This document shows, one piece after another, positions 1-8,769 of a stretch of 64,000 nucleotides of DNA. The notes under the pieces were generated by a model, which was not told where the DNA came from, did not search any database, and worked only from the letters and a program-made list of their open reading frames with translations. Source of the stretch: Nocardioides okcheonensis (GTDB lineage Bacteria > Actinomycetota > Actinomycetes > Propionibacteriales > Nocardioidaceae); contig NZ_CP087710.1 in NCBI RefSeq assembly GCF_020991065.1, forward strand, positions 3,782,001-3,846,000, read 5' to 3'. The position numbers and the translations under genes were made by a program. Each line of letters starts with the position of its first letter. Position 1 is the first letter of the stretch.

Positions 1-536
1 ATCGACTCCGACCAGCCGAGGATGACGGTGTGGTCGCGCTCCAGGACCAGGGAGCGCCCGCGCTGGAGCTCGGCGATCCGGGCGTCGATGCCGGCGGCGA
101 TGACGCCGATCAGCGCGCTGACGATGAACAGGCCGCCGACGGTGAGCACCAGCATGGTGAGGACGTAGCGCCACGGGCTGCCGGCGTCGCCGGCCACCGT
201 GCCCGGGTCGAGGGCGTGCAGGAGCGCGTTGAAGACCTCGTCGCCGAGGCTCCCGCCCGCGTCGCCGCGCAGGCCGAGGCCGATGGTCAGCAGCGCGAAG
301 ACGACGATGAGCACCAGGGTCAGGGCAGTGAGCCAGGCGATGAGGGCGGGCGTCCCCCGCGACATCGAGTTGTCGAAGAGGTAGCGCGCCCGGTCGCGCC
401 AGCTCGGCGCGGGGACCGCCCGTCGGCCGGTGGAGGCGGTGGCGCTGGTGGAGGCGCTGCTGGAGGAGGCGCGCTCACCCATCGCGCGGGTGGTGCGCGT
501 GCGGAGCTGGCGACCGGTCTGTCCCATGGCGCTCAT
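1..536 (-). CDS. CASTOR/POLLUX-type ion channel protein, N-terminal part (cut by window edge)
   Basis: The frame is open from an ATG at 536 to the window edge, giving 178 codons of the N-terminus. A basic, Ser/Ala-rich cytoplasmic leader (about 1-55) is followed by a hydrophobic segment around 60-85, a pore-like loop with LLHALDPGTVAGD, a second strongly hydrophobic segment, and RDHTVILGWSES. That last motif is the junction into the RCK/TrkA-N-like domain of CASTOR/POLLUX/DMI1 proteins. The family forms membrane cation channels gated through cytosolic Rossmann domains; those lie outside the window. A plain TrkA-type potassium channel is the alternative, but the ILGWS motif favours CASTOR/POLLUX. 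Confidence 0.8.
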   Translation of the reverse strand, partial: MSAMGQTGRQLRTRTTRAMGERASSSSASTSATASTGRRAVPAPSWRDRARYLFDNSMSRGTPALIAWLTALTLVLIVVFALLTIGLGLRGDAGGSLGDEVFNALLHALDPGTVAGDAGSPWRYVLTMLVLTVGGLFIVSALIGVIAAGIDARIAELQRGRSLVLERDHTVILGWSES

Positions 537-591
537 GGTGGGGCAGCGGCCCGTGCCGTGCAGGCCGTTCCGCGGAATGGGGCAGATCCGT

Positions 592-1773
592 CTAGCGCAG
601 CTCGTACGCCCCGAGGTCGGGTCGACCGCGGACGGGTCGGCGGGTCGAGCCGGCCGGGTGGACGTACTCCAGCCGCGGGCGCCAGCGGGCCGGCACGCGG
701 ACGCCCCGGTCGACGGCGGGGGAGGAGGCGACCAGGCGGTAGTCGCCCGACGCGGGGTCGACGAACGCGCCACGCCGGACGCGGCGGTTGGCCCGGGCGT
801 CCGCGCCCTCGCCCGCGGTCAGGTCACCGGGACCGACGAGCAGGTTGTTGCGCAGGACCGCCCGGCTGCCGATGGCCAGCGACAGGAAGGTGCCGCTGGA
901 GCGCCGGTTCACGAAGGTGTTGTGCACGACGACGATCCGGTGCGACGGGTTCGTCAACCCCTCGGCGCCGTAGGAGACGAGGGTGGAGTTCTCCGACCGC
1001 GGGCCCTGGACGACCACGTTGCCGGCCACGAGCGACCGGCCGCCGTTCGGCAGGTCGATGGAGTAGCTCGCGGTCGCGTCCGCGTCGTCGAAGAGGTTGC
1101 CGACGACGGTGGTGCGGGCGGCCCGCGACTTGAGCTCGTGGCCGACGTCCGCACCCCAGAACCAGCTGCCGGTGACGGTGAGCGAGCGCACGGCGCCGAC
1201 GTAGAGGTTGTGGGTGTAGCCGTCACCGCCCCCGTTGCGGAAGAAGCGCGAGCGGCGGATGACGATGTCGCTGGCCGGGTCGGCGCCGGTGAGGATGCCG
1301 TCCTGGTTGTCGTGGAACCAGCTGCGGGTGACGGTGAGGTCGGTGCCCTCCTGCCGGATCCCTGCGCCGTTCTGGTCCGGCACCTCCGCGCCGCTCATCT
1401 CGACGCGGTCGACCCGGGTGCGGTCGCCGGCGATCACCCAGATCGCCTTGCCCTGGGCGTCGTTGCCGTCGGCGCGCAGGTGGGCGCGTCCGCCGACCCC
1501 GCGCAGCGTGAGGTCGTCCTGGGTCCAGGTCGCGACGTCGCCGGAGTAGGTCCCGGCGTCGATCAGCACGGTGTCGCCGTCGCCGGCCACCGCGGCTGCG
1601 GCGCTCGGCGTGGCGAGGTCGCGGCCGGGTCCGACGTACCAGGTCCGCGGTGCCCGCTCGGCCGCCGCCGAGGGCACGGCCGCAGGGGCGGGGGAGGTGG
1701 CGAGCAGCCCCGACGTGAGGGCCAGGGCCAGGGCGGTGGTGGCGGAGGCCCGCTGTGCCCGCACCTCAGCCAC
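592..1773 (-). CDS. Secreted right-handed parallel beta-helix protein
   Basis: 393 residues. A hydrophobic signal peptide (about 10-33, ending near APAA) is followed by the N-cap WYVGPGRDLATPSAA and the phrase GDTVLIDAGTYSGDV, typical of pectate-lyase-like and DUF1565 beta-helices. Repeated coils follow (DLTVTRSWFHDNQDG, DIVIRRSRFFRNG, SLTVTGSWFWG). The C-terminus YRLVASSPAVDRG and PDLGAYE is the usual end of secreted polysaccharide-binding beta-helix proteins. The substrate is unknown; a carbohydrate-active or surface role is inferred. The GTG start at 1773 overlaps the stop of the upstream phosphosugar mutase by 8 bp, so the two are probably cotranscribed. Confidence 0.8.
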   Translation of the reverse strand: MAEVRAQRASATTALALALTSGLLATSPAPAAVPSAAAERAPRTWYVGPGRDLATPSAAAAVAGDGDTVLIDAGTYSGDVATWTQDDLTLRGVGGRAHLRADGNDAQGKAIWVIAGDRTRVDRVEMSGAEVPDQNGAGIRQEGTDLTVTRSWFHDNQDGILTGADPASDIVIRRSRFFRNGGGDGYTHNLYVGAVRSLTVTGSWFWGADVGHELKSRAARTTVVGNLFDDADATASYSIDLPNGGRSLVAGNVVVQGPRSENSTLVSYGAEGLTNPSHRIVVVHNTFVNRRSSGTFLSLAIGSRAVLRNNLLVGPGDLTAGEGADARANRRVRRGAFVDPASGDYRLVASSPAVDRGVRVPARWRPRLEYVHPAGSTRRPVRGRPDLGAYELR

Positions 1774-3430
1774 CGAGGGGCTGCCCGAACGCGACGCCGC
1801 GCAGGTCGGCCTTGATCGCGTCGAGGCGTCCCGCGGCCGAGATGCGTGCCGCGTCGACGCCGTCGTCGGCGCCGGCCTCGACCGGGACGACCACCTCGAG
1901 GTAGCACTTGACCTTGGGCTCGGTGCCGCTCGGACGGACGATGACCCGGGCGCCCTCGGCGAGCGAATACCGCAGGCCGTCGGTGGGCGGCAGCAGGTCG
2001 GTGCCCTGGGACAGGTCCTCGGCCCGCTCGACCGCCAGCCCGCCGAGCTCCTGCGGCGGCGCGGACCGGAGCCGGTCCATCGTGGCCGGGATGTCGGCGA
2101 GGTCCTCGAAGCGCACCGACAGCTGGTCGGTGGCGTGCAGGCCGTGCTCGCGGGCGATGTCGTCGAGCAGGTCGACGAGGGTCCGGCCGTCGGCCTTGGC
2201 CTGCGCGGCGAGCTCGCAGACCAGCAGCAGCGCGGACACGCCGTCCTTGTCCTTCACGTGCTCGGGGTCGCAGCAGTAGCCGAGCGCCTCCTCGTAGCCG
2301 AAGGCGAGGCCCTCGACGCGGCCGATCCACTTGAAGCCGGTGAGGGTCTCCTCGTGCGGCTGCCCGGCGGCTGCGGCCATCTTGCCCAGCAGGCTCGAGG
2401 ACACGATCGAGTTGGCGAAGGTGCCGGTGCGGCCCCGGGCGATCAGGTGGTGGGCCAGCAGCGCGCCGACCTCGTCGCCGCGCAGCATCCGCCAGCCGTG
2501 GGCGTCGGGCACCGCGACCGCGCAGCGGTCGGCGTCGGGGTCGTTGGCCACGACGAGGTCGGCCCGCTTCGCGGCGGCCAGCGCGAGGGCGAGGTCCATC
2601 GCCCCCGGCTCCTCGGGGTTGGGGAAGGAGACGGTCGAGAACTCCGGGTCCGGGTGCTCCTGCTCCTCGACCACGTGGGGCGCGTCGAAGCCGGCGGTCT
2701 CCAGCACCTGGGCGACGGTGGTGCCGCCCACGCCGTGCAGGGGGGTGTAGACCACGGACAGGTCGCGGGGGCCGTCCTCGGCCAGGCCTGCGACGGTGTC
2801 GAGGTAGCGGTCGACGATCTCCTCGGACACCAGCGTGCCGCCGTTGCCGCGCGGCAGGTCCGCGAGGGCGCCCACGGCGGCGATCCGCTCGGCGATGCCG
2901 CTGTCGGCGGGCGGCACGATCTGGCTGCCGTCGCCGAGGTAGACCTTGTAGCCGTTGTCCTGCGGCGGGTTGTGGCTGGCGGTGACCATCACGCCGGCGG
3001 CGCAGCCGAGCTCGCGGATGGCGAAGGCCAGCAGCGGGGTGGGCAGCGTCCGGGGCATGACGAGCGCCTTGAAGCCGGCGCCGGTCATGATCTCGGCGGT
3101 GTCGCGCGCGAAGACGTCGGAGTTGTGCCGGGCGTCGAAGCCGATGACGACCGAGCCGCCGGCGTGGCCGGTGTCGCGGAGGTAGGCCGCGAGGCCCGCG
3201 GCGGCGCGGGTGACCACCACGCGGTTCATCCGGTTCGGGCCGGCACCGAGCGCGCCGCGCAGGCCGGCCGTGCCGAACTCGAGGGTGCCGGCGAACCGGT
3301 CGGCGAGGTCGGTGTCCTCGCCGCGCTCGGCGGCGGCGACGACGGCCTCGAGCTCGGCTCGGGTCTGGTCGTCGGGGTCCTCGGCGGCCCATGCGCGGGC
3401 GTGCTCGATCAGCTCGGTCGGTGCGGTCAT
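1766..3430 (-). CDS. pmmB: Phosphomannomutase/phosphoglucomutase family phospho-sugar mutase
   Basis: 554 residues, the length of the long (PgcA/PmmB-type) alpha-D-phosphohexomutases. All landmarks are present: GTAGLRGALG (about 53-62), the active-site serine loop TASHNPPQDNGYKVY (phosphoserine near 152), the magnesium loop DPDADRC (297-303) and the C-terminal phosphate-binding loop RPSGTEPKVKCYLE. It interconverts hexose 1- and 6-phosphates for cell-wall and storage polysaccharide synthesis in the cytoplasm. The ATG at 3430 lies 6 nt behind a TACGGT -10 element and has no Shine-Dalgarno sequence, so the mRNA is likely leaderless. The PmmB name rests on length and neighbourhood; which sugar is preferred cannot be read from sequence. 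Confidence 0.93.
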   Translation of the reverse strand: MTAPTELIEHARAWAAEDPDDQTRAELEAVVAAAERGEDTDLADRFAGTLEFGTAGLRGALGAGPNRMNRVVVTRAAAGLAAYLRDTGHAGGSVVIGFDARHNSDVFARDTAEIMTGAGFKALVMPRTLPTPLLAFAIRELGCAAGVMVTASHNPPQDNGYKVYLGDGSQIVPPADSGIAERIAAVGALADLPRGNGGTLVSEEIVDRYLDTVAGLAEDGPRDLSVVYTPLHGVGGTTVAQVLETAGFDAPHVVEEQEHPDPEFSTVSFPNPEEPGAMDLALALAAAKRADLVVANDPDADRCAVAVPDAHGWRMLRGDEVGALLAHHLIARGRTGTFANSIVSSSLLGKMAAAAGQPHEETLTGFKWIGRVEGLAFGYEEALGYCCDPEHVKDKDGVSALLLVCELAAQAKADGRTLVDLLDDIAREHGLHATDQLSVRFEDLADIPATMDRLRSAPPQELGGLAVERAEDLSQGTDLLPPTDGLRYSLAEGARVIVRPSGTEPKVKCYLEVVVPVEAGADDGVDAARISAAGRLDAIKADLRGVAFGQPLGG

Positions 3431-3436
3431 GGCGGC

Positions 3437-3442
3437 ACCGTA
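3437..3442 (-). promoter_or_regulatory. Predicted -10 element of the phosphosugar mutase gene
   Basis: TACGGT on the minus strand ends 6 nt before the ATG, predicting transcription to start at or next to the initiator codon. Confidence 0.5.
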
Positions 3443-3480
3443 TCCCCACCGCTGTCGGTCGGTGCTGCCACGCTGTCACG

Positions 3481-3852
3481 ATGATCGATCACCTGGGCAT
3501 CAACTGCACCGACCTCGCCCGCGCGGCGACGTTCTACGACCGGGTCCTGGGCGTGCTCGGCCACCGGCGCGTGATGGACGTCGAGGTCGCCATCGGCTAC
3601 GGCACCGAGGGCCCCGACTTCTGGATCAGCACCTTCGACGGAGTCGGCCCGAACCGCGAGGTCCACGTCGCCTTCACCGCCCCCGACGCCGCGACGGTGC
3701 GGGCCTTCCACGCCGAGGCGGTCGCCGCCGGGGCGGAGTCGCTGCACGAGCCGCGCCTGTGGCCGGAGTACCACCCCGGTTACTACGGGGCGTTCGTCCG
3801 CGACACCGAGGGCAACAACGTCGAGGCCGTCTGCCACTCCGGCGACTCCTGA
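3481..3852 (+). CDS. VOC family protein (glyoxalase/bleomycin-resistance fold)
   Basis: 123 residues starting MIDHLGINCTDLARAATFY, the classic first beta-alpha unit of the vicinal oxygen chelate fold, with metal-ligand positions around His4 and the late Glu in RDTEGNNVEAVCH. The family binds a divalent metal and acts on small substrates (glyoxalase, dioxygenase or drug-binding roles); the specific reaction is unknown. The ATG at 3481 is chosen because the domain begins exactly there. An upstream in-frame ATG at 3391 would add a low-complexity leader running into the divergent mutase promoter. Its 3' end overlaps the opposite ANTAR gene by 70 bp. Confidence 0.82.
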   Translation: MIDHLGINCTDLARAATFYDRVLGVLGHRRVMDVEVAIGYGTEGPDFWISTFDGVGPNREVHVAFTAPDAATVRAFHAEAVAAGAESLHEPRLWPEYHPGYYGAFVRDTEGNNVEAVCHSGDS

Positions 3853-4097
3853 CCGCCCGGCAGGCGGGTGGGCAGCTCGCGGGTGCGGACGATGTCCGCG
3901 GCGACCAGCGCCAGCTTGCGGTTGAGCTCGTTCGACGCCCGCCTGAGGTAGTCCATGGCCTGGCGGGGATCGATGTCGAGCCGCTCCATCAGGACGCCCT
4001 GGGCCTGGCCGATGACCAGCCGGCTCTCCAGCGCGGCGCGCAGCTGCTCGATCTCCGTCTGCGCTGCACCCTGCGCGTCACTGGCGGGCGCGGTCAT
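3783..4097 (-). CDS. ANTAR domain protein (RNA-binding antiterminator type)
   Basis: 104 residues. Residues about 15-70 match the ANTAR helix bundle: a dimerisation helix EIEQLRAALESRLVIGQAQG, then LMERLDIDPRQAM and YLRRASNELNRKL with the conserved A-x3-N-R-K-L signature, ending ALVAADIV. ANTAR proteins bind paired RNA hairpins and prevent transcription termination. No receiver or GAF sensor domain is attached, so input must come from elsewhere. The ATG overlaps the stop of the upstream sigma-factor-like gene (ATGA), implying translational coupling. The last 25 or so codons are antisense to the VOC gene and have no recognisable domain. Confidence 0.85.
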   Translation of the reverse strand: MTAPASDAQGAAQTEIEQLRAALESRLVIGQAQGVLMERLDIDPRQAMDYLRRASNELNRKLALVAADIVRTRELPTRLPGGQESPEWQTASTLLPSVSRTNAP

Positions 4098-4609
4098 CGG
4101 GGACCGGCCGGTGCCAGCGTCCTCAGCGCCCCCGTGATCAGGGCAGCCGCCGGTTCCCCCGACCCCATCTCCGCCTCGATGCGCCGGTGGTCGAGTCCGT
4201 CGAACCACGCGAGGTGCACGGCGCGGGCCTGCGGGCGGGTGAGGCCGGACGCACGCAGGAACGGGTCGTGCACCTGGCTCATGACGGGCGCGCCGGGGGA
4301 GCGGTGGGCGAGCCGGCTCGCCGGCACGGCGAGCCGGCGCGCGGTGCCGAGGACCCAGGCCGCGGCGCCCGAGCTGGCGGGGTCGTAGGTCGCCGCACGG
4401 CGCCACACCTCGAGGAAGGCGTCGCAGGAGATCCGCTCCGCCTCGCCGGGGTCGCGCACCAGGCACGAGACCAGGCCGAACACGCGAGGGGCGAGCCGGT
4501 CGTAGAGATCGGTGAAGGCCGAGCGGTCCCCCCGGCCCGACCTGACGAGCAGCTCGTCGAGGGACGGGGGCCGCCCGTCACCGACGTGGGGTGTAGCTCC
4601 AACGGCCAC
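4094..4609 (-). CDS. Sigma-70 family (ECF/SigK-like) RNA polymerase sigma factor
   Basis: 171 residues. Region 2 is visible as RGDRSAFTDLYDRLAPRVFGLVSCLVRDPGEAERISCDAFLEVWRRA (about 25-75). A degenerate region 4 follows, LTRPQARAVHLAWFDGLDHRRIEAEMGSG (about 120-150), where the helix-turn-helix is shorter than in canonical ECF factors. The GTG start at 4609 has a good Shine-Dalgarno sequence (GGAGGG, 5 nt spacing). It is coupled by ATGA overlap to the ANTAR gene and faces the MarR gene across 90 bp. Weak conservation of the second helix of region 4.2 leaves open a non-canonical, possibly regulatory role. Confidence 0.75.
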   Translation of the reverse strand: MAVGATPHVGDGRPPSLDELLVRSGRGDRSAFTDLYDRLAPRVFGLVSCLVRDPGEAERISCDAFLEVWRRAATYDPASSGAAAWVLGTARRLAVPASRLAHRSPGAPVMSQVHDPFLRASGLTRPQARAVHLAWFDGLDHRRIEAEMGSGEPAAALITGALRTLAPAGPR

Positions 4610-4644
4610 AGGTGCCCTCCCAGACTTCCTGCTGCGGCATCATG

Positions 4645-4673
4645 CCTTGTGCACAAACCACTGGTGCACAAGG
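4645..4673. promoter_or_regulatory. Perfect inverted repeat, candidate MarR operator
   Basis: Arms CCTTGTGCAC and GTGCACAAGG (10 bp each, no mismatch) flank a 9-nt spacer, centred 41 bp before the MarR ATG. The right arm would overlap the -35 region belonging to a CAGACT -10 at 4688-4693. Symmetry and position suit MarR-family autoregulation; it also lies 36 bp before the divergent sigma gene, which could be co-controlled. Confidence 0.65.
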
Positions 4674-4699
4674 TATACGGCGTAGGGCAGACTGTGCGC

Positions 4700-5143
4700 A
4701 TGAGGACGACCAAGGCGCCGCCGCTGGATGACCAGCTCTGCTTCGACCTCTACGCCGCGTCCCGCGCGGTGACGGCTGCCTATCGCCCCGTCCTCGACCA
4801 GCTCGGGATCACCTACCCGCAGTACCTGGTCCTGATCGTGCTCTGGGAGCACCAGAGCCGCACGGTGCGCGACCTGGCCGCGCGACTCCGGCTGGACCAC
4901 GGGACCCTCACGCCGCTGCTCAAGCGGATGGAGGCGGCGGGCCTGGTCGAGCGTCGCCGGGACCACACCGACGAGCGCCTGGTCGTCGTGTCGCTGGCGG
5001 GCAAGGGGGAGGCGCTGCGCCGCCACGCCAAGGCGATCCACTGCGACATGGTCGACCAGCTCGGCCTCGCCCCGGCGGAGTTCGAGGAGCTGCAGGACAC
5101 CCTGCGCACCCTGACCGCCCGGGTCTCGTCCCCGACGTCGTGA
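4700..5143 (+). CDS. MarR family transcriptional regulator (OhrR-like)
   Basis: 147 residues beginning MRTTKAPPLDDQLCFDLYAASRA, with the winged helix ITYPQYLVLIVLWEHQSRTVRDLAARLRLDHGTLTPLLKRMEAAGLVERRR spanning about 35-85. The single cysteine near residue 15 in DDQLCFDLYAASR sits where OhrR proteins carry their peroxide-sensing cysteine, so organic-peroxide sensing is a reasonable inference. The ATG at 4700 is 6 nt behind CAGACT, consistent with a leaderless mRNA. It overlaps the MOSC gene by GTGA and is preceded by a perfect operator-like palindrome. Confidence 0.88.
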   Translation: MRTTKAPPLDDQLCFDLYAASRAVTAAYRPVLDQLGITYPQYLVLIVLWEHQSRTVRDLAARLRLDHGTLTPLLKRMEAAGLVERRRDHTDERLVVVSLAGKGEALRRHAKAIHCDMVDQLGLAPAEFEELQDTLRTLTARVSSPTS

Positions 5144-5784
5144 GCGCCACCGTCCTGTCGGTCAACGCCGGGGCGCTGGCCCCGGTCGCCGGCCTGCGCC
5201 GACCCAGCGGCATCCGCAAGCACCCCGTCGACCGGATCACCGTGCGCGACCCCGGGCCGAAGCACGGCGGCCTCGGCAGCGGGGTCGTCGGGGACGAGAT
5301 CGGCAGCCGCAAGCACCACGGCGGCGAGACGCAGGCGGTCTACGCCGTCGCCCGCGAGGAGCTCGACTGGTGGGGCCGTGCGACCGGCCGGGACCTCGCC
5401 GACGGGATGTTCGGCGAGAACCTGACGACCAGCGGCCACGAGGTCGACGACGCCGAGATCGGCGAGCGGTGGCGCGTCGGGGCCGTGCTGCTCGAGGTGT
5501 GCGGCCCGCGCATCCCGTGCGCGACCTTCGCCGCCCACATGGCCGAGCCGCGGTGGGTGCGGCGCTTCACCGAGCGTGGCCGCACCGGCGCCTACCTCGC
5601 CGTCCGCGAGGCGGGGGTCGTCGAGCGCGACGACCCGATCGAGGTCGTGCACCGACCCGGCCACGGGCTCACGGTGCCGATGTTCTTCCGGGCCAGCATG
5701 GGCGACCGCGACCTGGCGCGGGTGCTGCTGGAGGCCGGCGTGCTGCCGCAGGTCGAGCACGACTGGCTCGCCTCGCGGGTGTGA
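5140..5784 (+). CDS. MOSC domain-containing protein (YiiM-like)
   Basis: 214 residues with the MOSC core: KHGGETQAVYAVAREELDWW, MFGENLTTSGHEVDDAEIGERW and the conserved cysteine in CGPRIPCATFAAHM, which in the family handles sulfur or binds the molybdenum cofactor. MOSC proteins of the YiiM group reduce N-hydroxylated bases and related compounds; the substrate here is not evident. The GTG start overlaps the MarR stop by 4 bp, so it is cotranscribed with, and probably controlled by, that regulator. It converges on tpx across a bidirectional hairpin. Confidence 0.87.
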   Translation: MSATVLSVNAGALAPVAGLRRPSGIRKHPVDRITVRDPGPKHGGLGSGVVGDEIGSRKHHGGETQAVYAVAREELDWWGRATGRDLADGMFGENLTTSGHEVDDAEIGERWRVGAVLLEVCGPRIPCATFAAHMAEPRWVRRFTERGRTGAYLAVREAGVVERDDPIEVVHRPGHGLTVPMFFRASMGDRDLARVLLEAGVLPQVEHDWLASRV

Positions 5785-5791
5785 GGCCCGC

Positions 5792-5809
5792 CCCCGGCCG
5801 GAGCCGGGG
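5792..5809. terminator. Bidirectional hairpin between MOSC and tpx
   Basis: CCCCGGC, loop CGGA, GCCGGGG: a perfect 7-bp GC stem in the 40-bp gap between two convergent genes. It has no T tract, as usual for actinobacterial terminators. Confidence 0.5.
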
Positions 5810-5824
5810 ACGGACCGCCGTGGA

Positions 5825-6322
5825 TCAGGACAGCGCGGCGACCGCGGCGTCGTAGTCGGGCTCGTGCCCGATCGCGTCGGTGAGCTGCGCGTGCAGCACC
5901 GTGCCGTCGGTGTCGAGGACGACGACCGCGCGGGCGAAGAGCTGGTCCCAGCCGCCGCCGTCGATGGCGACGCCGTAGTCCTGGCCGAACGAGGAGCGGA
6001 ACGCCGAGCCGACGAGGACGTCCTCGATGCCCTCGGCGCCGCAGAAGCGGGCCTGGGCGAAGGGCAGGTCTCGCGAGACGCAGACGACGGCCGTGTTGTC
6101 GAGGCCGGCGGCGAGCTCGTTGAACTTCTTCACGCTCGCCTGGCACACGCCGGTGTCGATGCTCGGGAAGATGTTGAGCACGACGCGCTTGCCGGCCACC
6201 GAGGAGTCGGTGAGCGGCTGGAACTTCGCGTCGACCAGCTCGAAGCCCGGCGCCTTGGCGCCGACCGCGGGCAGCTCGCCGACGGTGCTGACGGTGGTGT
6301 CACCCAGTTGTGTGGTTGCCAT
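5825..6322 (-). CDS. tpx: Thiol peroxidase (atypical 2-Cys peroxiredoxin)
   Basis: 165 residues, full Tpx length. The peroxidatic cysteine lies in FPSIDTGVCQAS (Cys60), with Thr57 of the catalytic triad, and the resolving cysteine in ARFCGAEG (Cys94), the spacing of Escherichia coli Tpx (61/95). It reduces hydrogen and alkyl peroxides in the cytoplasm using thioredoxin. The ATG at 6322 has CAGGAT 6 nt upstream, suggesting a leaderless transcript. With the OhrR-like MarR regulator nearby on the opposite strand, this stretch looks like a small peroxide-response neighbourhood. Confidence 0.96.
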   Translation of the reverse strand: MATTQLGDTTVSTVGELPAVGAKAPGFELVDAKFQPLTDSSVAGKRVVLNIFPSIDTGVCQASVKKFNELAAGLDNTAVVCVSRDLPFAQARFCGAEGIEDVLVGSAFRSSFGQDYGVAIDGGGWDQLFARAVVVLDTDGTVLHAQLTDAIGHEPDYDAAVAALS

Positions 6323-6366
6323 GGGCCCATCCTGCCGCAGCAGTGCACGGCTCTTGCGCGCCGCCC

Positions 6367-6372
6367 TACAGT
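6367..6372 (+). promoter_or_regulatory. Predicted -10 element of the DUF2252 gene
   Basis: TACAGT ends 6 nt before the GTG at 6379; there is no purine-rich ribosome-binding site between them. Confidence 0.5.
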
Positions 6373-6378
6373 GCGGAC

Positions 6379-7698
6379 GTGACCCGTGACGAGAAGCAGG
6401 ACCGCACCGCCGTCATCGTCGAGGTGCTCCGCGACGCCTTCGCCCCGCTCATGCGGGCCGACCCCGCGGCGTTCCGCGCGAAGTACCGCAAGATGGCGCG
6501 CGACCCGCACGCCTTCTACCGCGGCACCGCCTGCCTGTTCTACAACGACGTCACCGCCGAGCCCGACGACTGGTCGCGCCACGGCGCGGAGCGGATCTGG
6601 ATCCACGGCGACCTGCACGTGGAGAACTTCGGGACCTACCTCAACTCCGACGGCCGGCTCGTCTTCGACATCAACGACTTCGACGAGGCCTACCTCGGGC
6701 GCTTCACCTGGGACCTCCAGCGCTTCGCGGCGAGCCTGGCGCTGCTGGCGTGGCAGAAGGCGCTGCCGGAGGACGCGATCCGCAAGCTGATCGCCCACTA
6801 CGCCCGCTCCTACCTCGCCCAGGTCAACCACTACGTCGAGTCCGACACCGACGACGACTTCGAGATCACCCTCGGCACCGCCCACGGGCCGGTGCTCATC
6901 GCGCTCGAGGAGGCCCGGGCGATGCGCCGGGCCGAGCTGCTCGACGGCATGACGGTGATGACGAAGGGCGTCCGGCGCTTCGCCGAGGACGCCTCGGTGC
7001 GCCGGCTCGGCCGCGAGGAGCGCAGCAAGGTCGTGGCCGCGTTCAAGGCCTACCTGGAGACGATCCCGCAGTCCAAGCGCTTCGACCGGGCGCTCTTCTA
7101 CGAGCTGCGCGACGTCGTCGGCAAGTCCGGCTTCGGCATCGGCAGCGCGGGGCTGCCGGCCTACAACGTGCTCGTCGAGGGCTACAGCCAGGCCCTCGAC
7201 AACGACGTGGTGCTGAGCATGAAGCAGGCCAACGTCCCCGCGGTGAGCCGGTTCGTCGACACCGGGGAGGTGGAGTCGTACTTCGGCCACGAGGGCCACC
7301 GCACGGTCGTGAGCCAGCGGGCCCTCCAGGTCCACACCGACCCGCTGCTCGGGCACACCAGCATCGACGGGGTCGGCTTCGTCGTCGCGGAGGTCTCGCC
7401 CTACGAGGTCGACCTCGACTGGGACGAGATCAACGAGCCCGCCGACATGCGCGCCGTCGTCGAGCTGCTCGGACGCGCGACCGCGAAGATCCACTGCGCC
7501 TCCGACGAGGACAGCCAGCAGGACCTGGTCGACTTCCAGGTCGAGGAGGCGATCGCGAAGTCGCTCGAGGGTCGCCGCAAGGACTACGTCAGCTGGCTGT
7601 GCGACTGGGGCATCGCCTACGCCGAGCGGGTCCGCGAGGACCACGCGCTGTTCGTCGACGCCTTCCGCGAGGGCCGGGTCGGGATCGCCGCGACCTGA
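6379..7698 (+). CDS. DUF2252 family protein (kinase-fold, function unknown)
   Basis: 439 residues, the usual length of DUF2252. The motif IWIHGDLHVENFG (about 75-87) followed by FDINDFDEAYLG (about 99-110) resembles the catalytic loop HGDxHxxN and the metal-binding DFD of aminoglycoside phosphotransferase/HipA-like kinases. A small-molecule or protein kinase activity is therefore plausible but unproven. GTG at 6379 is preferred over an ATG 69 bp upstream because that one sits inside the divergent tpx promoter and the conserved domain starts with VTRDEKQDRTAVIVEVLRDAF. It converges on the aldo/keto reductase gene with a 21-bp gap. Confidence 0.85.
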   Translation: MTRDEKQDRTAVIVEVLRDAFAPLMRADPAAFRAKYRKMARDPHAFYRGTACLFYNDVTAEPDDWSRHGAERIWIHGDLHVENFGTYLNSDGRLVFDINDFDEAYLGRFTWDLQRFAASLALLAWQKALPEDAIRKLIAHYARSYLAQVNHYVESDTDDDFEITLGTAHGPVLIALEEARAMRRAELLDGMTVMTKGVRRFAEDASVRRLGREERSKVVAAFKAYLETIPQSKRFDRALFYELRDVVGKSGFGIGSAGLPAYNVLVEGYSQALDNDVVLSMKQANVPAVSRFVDTGEVESYFGHEGHRTVVSQRALQVHTDPLLGHTSIDGVGFVVAEVSPYEVDLDWDEINEPADMRAVVELLGRATAKIHCASDEDSQQDLVDFQVEEAIAKSLEGRRKDYVSWLCDWGIAYAERVREDHALFVDAFREGRVGIAAT

Positions 7699-7719
7699 CC
7701 CCCGCGGGGCGGTCCCTCG

Positions 7720-8712
<993 letters not shown>

Positions 8713-8719
8713 GTCCTCC

Positions 8720-8750
8720 ACCCAACGCCTTCGAGCGCGCTCCAAGTCAA
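8720..8750 (-). promoter_or_regulatory. MerR-type promoter/operator of the aldo/keto reductase
   Basis: On the minus strand TTGACT (8750-8745) is followed by a dyad-containing 19-nt spacer and TTGGGT (8725-8720). The dyad TTGGAGCGCGCTCGAAG lies between -35 and -10. The long 19-nt spacer is diagnostic of MerR-activated promoters. Transcription would begin at about 8712, the ATG itself. The motif matches the one in front of merR at 9151-9181. Confidence 0.72.
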
Positions 8751-8769
8751 CCCCCGTCGGCGGCGTGCG

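Noticed and set aside
7700..7709. CCCCGCGGGG between DUF2252 and the aldo/keto reductase as a terminator
   Set aside because: A 10-bp self-complementary GC string with no loop is expected by chance at this base composition.
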